A stretch of 64,000 bases of DNA from Fistularia commersonii (lineage: Eukaryota; Chordata; Actinopteri; Syngnathiformes; Fistulariidae). The position numbers and the translations under genes were made by a program. Where the stretch lies: contig JBBMNZ010000007.1 of the NCBI GenBank assembly GCA_037954325.1, positions 13,865,001-13,929,000 on the forward strand, in the 5' to 3' direction. The notes beneath the pieces are model-generated. The model had not been told where the DNA came from and made no database searches. It saw only the letters and a program-made list of their open reading frames with translations. Of the stretch, positions 28,301 through 34,369 are shown piece by piece. How positions within the stretch are numbered: the first letter of the stretch is position 1; each line of letters begins with the position of its first letter.

Positions 28301-29976
28301 TACAGCTGAAAGAGGGGTGCAGCACGGCAGGCAAAACCTTGAACAAACCTCCAGTGGTATGAGGCCAAGCCCAAGAAACATTTTAGTTTTTTCAGATTCT
28401 CTGGAATGGGCCAGTCAGCAACAGCTTGAACCTTCTCTCTCCTGGTGCAGATGCACCCATTGCACCTCCCAGGAATTGTACTTGGTAATATCCAGAGGTC
28501 CAGGGATAAGAGCTAGGAAGACCCTAAGACCAGATCCAGTGACTCATAAATGCAGGGCAGATAATAGGAGTCTTTCCTATGCTCCCCATTCACTGGCCTG
28601 GAGTCTGAGCAGAGTCACCAGCCCACCTTCTTTGGCACCATGACAACAGCTGCTGCCCACGGACCATAGGAAGGCTCAGTGATGTCAGCATGCAGCATTT
28701 TTACCACAACTTGATCGCAAGCCTGCTGACAAGCCAGGGGAATGCGCTGAAGATGAGACTTGATGGGTTGTGCATCCCCAGATGTCTATCTCATGTTGTG
28801 CCTGGTGCGTTCTCTCCACCTCCTCATCACTCTGCGCAAAACAGTCATGAAACTCCCACAGTACCTGCCATAGCCGTTTCTGCTGCTGGGATCCAGGCCG
28901 TCCCCATTCTTCCTCCATATCTCTCTCACAGTCACCAACACCCTCTCCTCCTCACTCGGTGAAAGCCGTAATGGATCAGCTGTGGAGAGCTCTCCCTTTG
29001 GGGCTGGAGGATCAATTTCCGCTCTAGGGAAAAGACACCTTAAACTGGTGTCTAGGGTTGGGTTGAATACCGACAGACTCCACGGCACTCAGCACCGGAC
29101 AGGCAGGGGGTTGTCTTGAAGAACCCTGGGAAGCAATGTGACCGCTGGACTTTCCTGAAAGCTCACTATCCCTTTACAGCATGCAGCATGCTACCTTCAA
29201 AAAGTCTAGACCCAGGATACATGGGTCCTGTATTGCTGCTACCATCTACCTGCTACCACCACCTTCACCAATAGTATGCCCGTGCCCTTCACAGGAGCCA
29301 ACTTGCCTATGACCATGCTAACTCATGACAACCTTCGCCAGGGTGCCATTCCTCATCCCAATCCACTTCAATATCATAGAAATTAATTCAATTAGTTTTA
29401 ATTATTACAATTCTGCACTTTTAAACAGATTGTCATTTTTATTTGAATTACATTTTATCTGAGTTAGTTTAGCACAAGGCATTATAGCCTGCAATATTAG
29501 TACATGTGATATTACAAAATACTTGTAGGTCTAAAGAACCCCTTTTGTATACATTTTGACTGCACTATCCATTATGTTTTGAAATAATAGTGACAGAAAA
29601 TGCATACTACAGTGATTTCACTGAAAATCTTAGTCAGTCGAGGGTCCAACTGTCAAAAAAAGCAATATGTTTCATTTGCAATAAATAGAACAAAATTATC
29701 ATATTTCATAAGAAAAATGTTGAGAGATTTTGCAGACAAAGGTTTTTTTTTTTTTCATTCTGAAAATGTCTACATTAGACCTCTTGAGACCCGTTACAGA
29801 GAGAAAAGTTTCAAGTAACCCTAGCTTCATTTTTAGATCTAAGTGTTTTAGCCATCTTTTTAACGGTCATGTTCACCTTGTTACATTTACTTACTTTACA
29901 TCTACACGTCTCTTCTCTGTCTTAGCTTTCCCTTGAGCAGGGATTTCTGCAAGACATGAGCCAAGGAAGGATTTGA
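1087..29976 (+). CDS. rap1gap: Rap1 GTPase-activating protein 1 (5' part outside window)
   Basis: Rap1GAP stimulates GTP hydrolysis by Rap1/Rap2 and so switches off Rap signalling (adhesion, neuronal and endocrine signalling) at membranes and in the cytosol. Twenty exons are placed: 1087-1125, 1598-1783, 2080-2183, 8351-8429, 8508-8561, 8642-8725, 8808-8908, 10749-10878, 15780-15935, 16558-16629, 16708-16794, 17912-18055, 19977-20108, 22009-22086, 23225-23334, 23639-23755, 24123-24240, 25459-25543, 26008-26114 and, tentatively, 29926-29976. All phases agree. The joined coding length is 2034 nt (677 residues plus stop, first exons missing); human RAP1GAP is about 663. The TEEDYIPYPSVHE and IKYDVIGDQEHLRL blocks match RAP1GAP rather than RAP1GAP2 as I recall them. 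The catalytic block RKRHIGNDIV contains the asparagine thumb (Asn290 in human). The N-terminal GoLoco exon must lie left of base 1087. The tail is Ser-rich with RRSS/RRGS sites typical of PKA targets. The gene-level call is secure; the C-terminal end is not. Confidence 0.95.
1137..1174. repeat. impure CA microsatellite
   Basis: Alternating CA/CG dinucleotides immediately after the exon at 1087-1125. Confidence 0.8.
1598..1783 (+). CDS. rap1gap: rap1gap exon: start of the folded GAP region
   Basis: A 186-nt, 62-codon exon, phase 0-0, donor AAG|gtctat. It encodes the [20 protein letters not shown] block that opens the dimerisation part of the Rap1GAP fold and ends at KIYRKQFMGK. Confidence 0.95.
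2080..2183 (+). CDS. rap1gap: rap1gap exon: EHFNYYTMDAALGHLVFSIK
   Basis: A 104-nt exon, phase 0-2. It ends CTTCG|gtacaa, so the last Arg codon is completed by the next exon about 6.2 kb away. It encodes the Rap1GAP-specific IKYDVIGDQEHLRL block. Confidence 0.95.
4259..5985 (-). mobile_element. Rex3-like (RTE clade) LINE, internally deleted
   Basis: A dead non-LTR retrotransposon on the - strand inside a rap1gap intron. Its 3' end at about 4259-4275 is a short GATG tandem repeat preceded by a GATAAGCGGAGGAAG-type tail, the hallmark of fish Rex3. The 3' coding part (4300-4815) gives LSIYQSIYVPTLTYGHELWA, typical of the RTE RT C-terminus. The 5' part (5172-5465) gives endonuclease motif LLSDFNAHMGND, and a GC-rich 5' leader reaches about 5985. 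Frames are broken by stops and shifts, and the central RT core is missing around 4850-4865. Confidence 0.85.
7565..7745 (+). repeat. L2-like tail of a SINE/LINE
   Basis: The order of tgtgaatg, gagtgaatggtt, cctgcctcttggcc and tgggatagactccagcccc follows the conserved 3' tail shared by fish L2 LINEs and their SINEs. It is diverged and lacks a clear tRNA head. Confidence 0.65.
8351..8429 (+). CDS. rap1gap: rap1gap exon: TYHDVIPISCLTEFPNVVQM
   Basis: A 79-nt exon whose first base completes the split Arg codon and which ends in phase 0 at ATGGCCAAG|gttggc. It is nearly identical to the human block. Confidence 0.95.
8508..8561 (+). CDS. rap1gap: rap1gap exon: LVCEEVNVDRFYPVLYPK
   Basis: A 54-nt, 18-codon symmetric exon (ctcccag acceptor, gtaagc donor) leading into the catalytic Rap-GAP subdomain. 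Confidence 0.95.
8642..8725 (+). CDS. rap1gap: rap1gap exon: [20 protein letters not shown]
   Basis: An 84-nt, 28-codon symmetric exon, donor CAG|gtaagt. It encodes the conserved catalytic-domain block that includes FKFGVIYQKFGQ. Confidence 0.95.
8808..8908 (+). CDS. rap1gap: rap1gap exon: TTEEELFGN...LHDFKG
   Basis: A 101-nt exon, phase 0-2, with the SPAFVEFLEFLG block. The end is set by phase: AAAGG|gtttga joins GTTTCGG to give KGFRGGL. The donor is weak (T at +3), and the reading frame stays open past it until 9069-9071. Confidence 0.92.
8909..10748 (+). other. rap1gap intron, no recognised element
   Basis: AT-rich intron. Open frames on both strands (for example 9599-9874 - and 9760-10038 +) have no recognisable domain. 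The stretch ends in the pyrimidine-rich acceptor tract at 10620-10748. Confidence 0.6.
10749..10878 (+). CDS. rap1gap: rap1gap exon: FRGGLDVTHGQTGTESVYTS
   Basis: A 130-nt exon after tcctccag, ending CAGCAG|gtacag in phase 0. It encodes the GGLDVTHGQTG loop and the EIMFHVSTKLPYTEGD strand, among the most conserved parts of Rap-GAP domains. Confidence 0.97.
11673..12755 (+). mobile_element. Tc1/mariner-superfamily DNA transposon
   Basis: A 1083-bp element. Its terminal inverted repeats start CACTGTGTGCACAATTATTA at 11673 and end with the complement at 12755. Both ends are flanked by TA (11671-11672 and 12756-12757), the target duplication of this superfamily. A second, inner copy of the repeat lies at 11841-11860 and in inverted form at 12554-12572, giving an IR/DR-like layout. 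The interior is a decayed transposase. Confidence 0.85.
12054..12490 (+). pseudogene. Tc1/mariner transposase remnant
   Basis: Several frames with stops together resemble a DDE transposase. FLENTFFEQWYRKK and a FMQD-type motif are followed by a degraded 'PYxELLGP' stretch where active elements carry NPIENLW. No intact frame remains, so it cannot encode an active enzyme. Confidence 0.65.
13593..13622. repeat. perfect 12-bp stem hairpin
   Basis: CCCATATAAGCC (13593-13604), loop acataa, then GGCTTATATGGG (13611-13622): a perfect inverted repeat in an intron. No flanking element is evident. Confidence 0.9.
15780..15935 (+). CDS. rap1gap: rap1gap exon carrying the catalytic Asn thumb
   Basis: A 156-nt, 52-codon symmetric exon. 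RKRHIGNDIVAIVFQEENTP includes the asparagine (human Asn290) inserted into the Rap active site in place of the arginine finger used by Ras-GAPs. The conserved basic residues RKRH are intact, so the protein should be catalytically competent. Confidence 0.97.
16124..16143. repeat. AT microsatellite
   Basis: About ten AT units within the intron 15936-16557. A second AT-rich patch lies near 16261-16305. Confidence 0.9.
16558..16629 (+). CDS. rap1gap: rap1gap exon: VSVTARDDVPFFGPALPDPA
   Basis: A 72-nt, 24-codon symmetric exon ending AAAAAG|gtcatt. It lies at the C-terminal side of the catalytic domain. Confidence 0.95.
16708..16794 (+). CDS. rap1gap: rap1gap exon: FLFTKLINAEYACYKAEKFA
   Basis: An 87-nt, 29-codon symmetric exon ending CTGGAG|gtgaga. 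It encodes the helical end of the Rap-GAP domain. It is only 78 bp downstream of the previous exon, one of the shortest introns here. Confidence 0.95.
16795..17911 (+). other. rap1gap intron, nothing recognised
   Basis: Intronic DNA with a long pyrimidine tract near 17402-17445. No exon or element was identified. Confidence 0.6.
17912..18055 (+). CDS. rap1gap: rap1gap exon with poly-Gly linker
   Basis: A 144-nt, 48-codon symmetric exon. It encodes TRSALLETLYEELHINSQSM, then GGDEDKMENGS and a run of six Gly before FFESFK. Human RAP1GAP has four Gly at this place as I recall, so the run is slightly expanded. Confidence 0.96.
18056..19976 (+). other. rap1gap intron, nothing recognised
   Basis: It contains a pyrimidine-rich stretch (18510-18990) that opens long but meaningless frames, and a small AAGAAGTCTGCAAAATCTGC-like tandem near 19614-19650. 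No coding signal was identified. Confidence 0.6.
19977..20108 (+). CDS. rap1gap: rap1gap exon: RVIRSRSQSMDAMG Ser-rich
   Basis: A 132-nt, 44-codon symmetric exon after ctctgtag. It starts the regulatory tail. RSRSQSMDAMG and STSHSGSF are serine clusters in basic context of the kind phosphorylated in Rap1GAP. Confidence 0.95.
20109..22008 (+). other. rap1gap intron, nothing recognised
   Basis: It includes an AT-rich self-complementary patch near 20990-21035 and a pyrimidine-rich acceptor region from 21913. No element was identified. Confidence 0.6.
22009..22086 (+). CDS. rap1gap: rap1gap cassette-like exon (copy A of a paired exon)
   Basis: A 78-nt, 26-codon symmetric exon (ggctcag acceptor, GAG|gttcat donor). 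It encodes SLLVPGKSPSKYGRRGSAIG and then IGTIEE. It is a diverged copy of the first part of the exon at 23225 and keeps an R-R-x-S site. Being a multiple of three and symmetric, it can be included or skipped without changing frame. The weak donor (A not at +4, T at +6) fits alternative use. Confidence 0.8.
22087..23224 (+). other. rap1gap intron between the paired exons
   Basis: The 1138-bp intron separating the two related exons. I saw no obvious sequence similarity between the exon flanks by eye. Confidence 0.6.
23225..23334 (+). CDS. rap1gap: rap1gap exon (copy B): GKSPTRKKSGPFSSRRSSAI
   Basis: A 110-nt exon, phase 0-2, after actgtcag, donor gtgaga. It matches the single human exon at this place, including RRSSAIGIENIQE. 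From memory, the second Ser of this kind of site is a PKA target in mammalian Rap1GAP. Confidence 0.95.
23639..23755 (+). CDS. rap1gap: rap1gap exon: SSPEFPAAKN
   Basis: A 117-nt exon, phase 2-2. The acceptor (tgtgaag|C) was chosen because it alone gives the frame encoding REVSPSTHRNPDSSHLSHEN and then SSPEFPAAKN, which matches human. The donor is AACAG|gtgact. Confidence 0.85.
24123..24240 (+). CDS. rap1gap: rap1gap exon: SRSSSNASSFASVVEEHENE
   Basis: A 118-nt exon, phase 2-0, between gtgttgcag and gtgggt. It encodes the human-like FSRSSS/SSFASVVEE block followed by an acidic stretch. Confidence 0.93.
24241..25458 (+). other. rap1gap intron with GT microsatellite
   Basis: AT-rich intron. 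The only distinct feature is the GT run at 25341-25389, just upstream of the acceptor. Confidence 0.7.
25341..25389. repeat. GT microsatellite
   Basis: About 24 uninterrupted GT units, 70 bp upstream of the rap1gap exon at 25459. Confidence 0.97.
25459..25543 (+). CDS. rap1gap: rap1gap exon: HKRDSLVYSSSMGDSANSQG
   Basis: An 85-nt exon, phase 0-1, after tctcatag, donor gttagt. HKRDSLVYS matches the human HKRDSFIYS tail block. Confidence 0.9.
26008..26114 (+). CDS. rap1gap: rap1gap exon (predicted): tail linker
   Basis: A 107-nt exon, phase 1-0, between ccctgcag and gtaaga. It encodes SRLQQQPDGLRGSDPK and then PKTEHPPQDHKFSA. It is supported by strong splice sites and frame fit, not by a remembered homologue. 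Confidence 0.7.
26190..26460 (-). mobile_element. possible LINE reverse-transcriptase fragment
   Basis: On the - strand a GVPQSSILGPLLFSLY motif resembles the GVPQGSVLGPLLF box of L2/Rex1-type reverse transcriptases. It is preceded by a degraded VCHDLLLDNPETF stretch. A short word (aactggcacaatca) recurs at about 26205 and 26682, suggesting a rearranged repeat. Family not determined. Confidence 0.45.
27580..29370 (-). mobile_element. Ty3/gypsy LTR-retrotransposon pol remnant
   Basis: A decayed pol on the - strand, antisense in the last rap1gap intron. In pol order it shows CILGLDFL (about 29200), a REFADCF-like EFHDCFAQSDEEVERTH block (about 28850), LTGPFQRI (about 28415), TKKGRDFLWMKACKEVFCSL (about 28290) and RNase H with LQWLITFTEPEGQ and HTNADA (27838-28029). 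These follow the protease linker, RT, tether and RNase H order of gypsy elements. Multiple frameshifts and stops interrupt it. No LTRs were recognised. Confidence 0.8.
29926..29976 (+). CDS. rap1gap: rap1gap last coding exon (tentative)
   Basis: After tctgtcttag a phase-0 reading gives LSLEQGFLQDMSQGRI and then TGA. The spacing LE-x4-Q-x-M-x-Q resembles the human C-terminus (LEASEQHMPQ), which is the only homology argument. A Ty3/gypsy remnant separates it from the previous exon. Confidence 0.5.
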   Translation, partial: LSLEQGFLQDMSQGRI

Positions 29977-31429
29977 ACTCTTAACAGGAGTTTGAGACAG
30001 TAGCCGGATCAAGGAACTGACATCTCATCCTCTGTATGTTTGTTGTGGATCCTCTGCCTATCACAACAGAAACTTAGCTCCATGGACATGTTCCAACCTA
30101 TAGTCTTCATTCCGGCTCCACAAGGTACCTTCTCTACAAGCCCAAGGCTAAGGGAAGGAGACATCTACATCGCAGCATCACTACTGACTGTCAGCTGGTT
30201 TTGTCCACCTGTCTGCTCCCTCTTCAGGCCACTGAACCCAGATTCCTGAGTCTTACTAAAAACACTCATACGTGTCCAAATTGCTGAATGGATTGGGATC
30301 TGAAAGGGTCAAGTCTTCAGACTGAAAAGAAACTGATTCCTGTAAACCAGCTGCTGAGTGTTGGTCTTGTGAAGCAGTGGGTCTTCAAAAAAGAGAGTTG
30401 CACAGGAGTGAAATCATTTTCTAATGTATATTTTACACCCCACTGTGATATTGTACGCATAAGTTGATTCTTTTTTTGTGCCATGTCCCTGTGGCCATGA
30501 TCGGATTTTAATTTAAAGATCTGTTCTCCTTGGGATCCTGATTACTGTCGTACCAATGACAGCCTCGTGACATGTCGTTGTTTGAGGGTACTTGTACTGC
30601 AATTTGGGGGTTAAATACCCTAAATCAGCTCACATCAAATACATATATACTGTAGCGTCCAAACCAGCAACAAGCATCCTCAGTATCCATTTCAAGGTCC
30701 TGCTGTTGAGAACTTTATCTGCAAATGCTCTTTCATACACCACTTGTCGAATTGATGGTTGTTTGTTTGTTTGGATGTGTGGATGTCTGTGTGCGTGTCT
30801 GTATACAACTGTACTACTAAATGGTGTAAAACTTTTTTTTTTGTTTTGTTTTGCCAAAAAACCCTCTCTCCTGTACACTGGTGCCATGTTTGATGTTGAG
30901 ATGTCGTCCCTGTGATTTATGATTTACTAAAAAAGCAGCCAACATCTCCAAAATAACGCCCGTTTTGCTAATCGATTAAAACCTGTTTCGTATTTTAATT
31001 TCCAAAGTGTAATGTATGTACACAATACGTTTTCAAAGTCAATCCTCAATTCCAACTTTACCTTTGAGGGATGAAATCCCAATTTTTAGCCAAACATCAA
31101 TCACACTGTGACTCGTTCTGAAGATGCCTTTGCAATGATTGTGTCACGTCATATATAAGGCATTTAACTTTGCCGGTTGGCTTGAATGTAAAACAGAGCA
31201 GATCTGTGTTATTAACACACGTTTGCTCTAGTGAATGGTAACACTGTGGTGGCAGTTCTACATGAATTCTCAAGGCGAAGCTTTTCCAACTTTTCTTCAG
31301 TTTGAACTGACAAAATATTGTCCAATAAAAGCATTTACAGTATGTGAGAGGGAAATCTTGTCATGGCAACTGGACTTTAATTGGTGGTTCCATGGTATCA
31401 TCTGGGTCCAGTTGGATCTGTCCGACCTA

Positions 31430-32045
31430 GGTTGCAAAATCCTGTGAGTTCTGGAGATGATGTGTGGTATTGCCAACCAGAGGCACCAAAATTCTTGCAA
31501 TGTGTTTGGCGATGTTGTAGGTAACAGAGTTGATACTGCTGACAATGGGTCTGAGGGGGACTCCCTGAGATTCTGAGATTTCAGCTGTCCATAAATGTAC
31601 GGCAAGGATTGTCCTGGTTATAGTTGGTGATAAAGTGATTTGTCTATGGCTGCAACATTTTGAAGATGTTGTAGACAGCTGACCACTTTCTTCTCATATT
31701 TGCTGACCAGGTCCCGTTTCAGGGTTTCATATGTTGTTGTGTCCCTGAGAAGATTGTCCTATCTTGGGTGATCTTTTCTACCCAACACTACTGCGCACCT
31801 ACCTTTGTCAGCTCGGAGTATGGTGATGTTCTCATCCTTCTGAAGTGAGGAAAGTACCATCTTCTCCTCATGTGTTAGATTGGATGATGGGGGACTTAGC
31901 ATTGGACACTGATTCAGAGACTCAGCTTTTGAATCAGTGATGTGGTTACTACATATGGCTGTCCAGACTGGACTGGGATCTGGTCTGGGGGGCAAAATAC
32001 AGGCCTTTGAAAAGGACATCAACTCCAGTGGGGTGTAGTTAGCGG
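31430..32045 (-). mobile_element. Penelope-like retroelement fragment
   Basis: The - strand carries a DKG motif (ILRADKGRCAVVL, about 31780-31840), a Penelope-family signature upstream of RT. It also carries, in another frame, PIVSSINSVTYNIAKHI followed by LVPLVGNTTHHL (about 31450-31560), the first RT block of these elements. Frames are shifted relative to each other, so the copy is dead. Its 5' and 3' ends are not defined. Confidence 0.8.
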
Positions 32046-32866
32046 CTGGATAAGTTCCTTACCCCCTGTGTTTTAATTAAATATGTAGACAAGCTAGGAT
32101 TACACCAAATGGCCCATGTCTGCTTTCCTCGGTCAGGGGACACAGAGCAGAAGATATTCTTCAGAAAAAAAGACAGATAAGACACACACTTCATGATAGT
32201 GTAGGGGAAGGGAAGAAAGTTGGTGTCCTTTCTTAAGGCCTGAACTTTGAGGGTTCACCAGATCCCAACAGTAGACCTCATCACAGCCATGGAACAACGA
32301 AATGACTGATTCAGAAGCTGAGCAATCCAACTCAAGGTTTCAGCAGTGCCAACCCCCCAACCTATCCTACATGAAACCCTTAAATGGGACCTGACTAACA
32401 AATATAAAAAGAAACATCCATAGGCCAAAGTAAAAGCAGCAAAGAAAAAAATACACTGGACTGTCGAGTTTTTTTTAATTGTTATAGAGCACTCAGAGGA
32501 AATTAAGATTCTGCAAATAACATTTAAAAAAAGTCAAACAAATCAGTAGTACACATCTATTACTGTGACAACTCTTGAATTCAAGCTCATGACGAAACAT
32601 TTCGTTGACACCCCCCCCCCACCCCTGGTAATATCAGAGTAGATGGATTGCGCCCTCTTGTGGTTGTATATTAATATAGCACTCTGCCACGTGGTTCAAT
32701 TAACTTAAATGTGCTTGCACTGTGCGCTCCTGGCCAAGCAATAGTGCAACAGACTGGGAGAAAATCTTGTATTTGCTCAGTTTTTTGAAATGATTGTATT
32801 TCCGTTCTTGTCTCTTCAGTCGGCTTGAGCCCTCATTTGTAAATATTGCTTTACATGCTCATTGTA

Positions 32867-32894
32867 AATAAAGCCAGCAGATACGTTTAATAAA
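32867..32894 (+). promoter_or_regulatory. paired AATAAA poly(A) signals
   Basis: Two AATAAA hexamers (32867-32872 and 32889-32894) lie 16 bp apart in a T-rich context on the + strand. They are candidates for the distal rap1gap 3' end, since padi2 is transcribed the other way. Another single signal is at 31324. Confidence 0.4.
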
Positions 32895-33072
32895 GATGAA
32901 GATGTAAACAGGATACTAAAACCCTGTTTTTTTTATGAAATGTTGACAGATAATCGTTTAAGAAAAGTTGTGCAATGTGAATGCAATATATGTTTCTCTG
33001 GAAAAGTGTACTTTTTTTAATGAATTGTTACTCCTTTCTTCTTAACCAGCTGTCACGTTGACCATTTTCTGT

Positions 33073-33306
33073 TCACACCTCCACATTCCACCACTTGAAC
33101 TCAAATGGCTCCCTGAGGACATTGGAGCCACAGTGGACCTCTCCTAGAAGTTTGTGGTAGGAGGCGAAGTCATCGATGAATGTGCAGCTGAGGCCAAGGC
33201 CCTCCATCAGAGAGCACATCTCGGCCTCCAGCGCACAGCGTCCGTTCACCCGGGGGCCAAACGGCTTCGGGATGCCAAGGTTTTTCCCCAAAACGATCAT
33301 GTTCAC
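33073..33306 (-). CDS. padi2: padi2 exon 16, catalytic Cys658 and stop
   Basis: 234 nt, 77 codons plus TGA at 33075-33073. It encodes VLGKNLGIPKPFGPRVNGRC, FIDDFASYHKLLGEVHCGSN with the nucleophilic Cys, and the conserved C-terminal FKWWN. Confidence 0.98.
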   Translation of the reverse strand: MNMIVLGKNLGIPKPFGPRVNGRCALEAEMCSLMEGLGLSCTFIDDFASYHKLLGEVHCGSNVLREPFEFKWWNVEV

Positions 33307-34338
33307 CTGGTAATATGATACAATCAAGTGAAGTAATGAGTATGTGTGCATAAGTAGAGGTACCTGATAATGCTTGCCCTTCCTACTTCTTATATCTTTT
33401 AAAAGATGGGACAACCACTTGTGTCAGATTATCACCGTACAGTATTTCTTTAGGTTAGCGCCAGATGATCAAAGCAACATTTTTGGGAATATATCCGTGG
33501 AATATATGGAGTAACACTCAACATTAACTTACAAAAAAAACAGATTGATATCAGGGTTTACAAGAGCCATGGAAAACTTGGAAAATTATTGACCAAATTT
33601 TCCAGTCATGGGAAACGTGGAACATGACACAATCAAAAGGTCAAATGTCCTAGAATAGTTCAAGTTTTCCTGGAATGTTATTCACAGCGCTTCTCTGCTT
33701 CTAGCCAGCGCAGAGCCCAAAATCAACCAATCAAATTTGAATGTTTCCATTTGACTGTGTCACTCTGTTTAGACACTTTTCAGACCTCCCCTCAGACCAA
33801 GGGAGCATCGACAAAACTAACAACTTTCAGATTAAGACTGATACATTTGTCATTGCTTCTGAGAATGTAAGAGATTATCCCATGGAGTTTTAGAGTTTTT
33901 TTAGCCATCGAGCAAAAATAGTCCAGAAATAGTCCAGGGAAATAGCAAGGAAGAACTATAGAAAAGAACACTTCTGGAACCCTTGACGTCCCGCACTTTT
34001 AACTAGCGATCTTACCATGTCAGGATAGTATGCCACTGCTCTGTAAACATGATCACCATTCTCCTGTAATTTGAAGAGGATCGGCAGGTCGATGATGTCC
34101 ATCTCATCCAAGCCCAGCTCTCTTTTCAGCACGTCCCTGTTCCAGTCAATGCAGCTCTGGGGAACCGGAGAGGTAAAACATCAAAGAACATAACGCTTTC
34201 TTCAAACCCATTCTTTTTCTGGAAATAAAAACAAATATACGAACAAAAAAGGAATATATTTATATATATCTATACATCTAAGTATGTATATATGAATATG
34301 TGTGTGTGTGTGTATACATTTTGTATATATATATATGT

Positions 34339-34369
<31 letters not shown>

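Larger units (their letters stand above)
29977..33072 (+). other. rap1gap 3' UTR and intergenic region
   Basis: It runs from the tentative rap1gap stop to the padi2 stop; the two genes are tail to tail. It contains candidate + strand poly(A) signals at 31324-31329, 32867-32872 and 32889-32894 and a Penelope-like fragment. The rest is unassigned. Confidence 0.6.
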
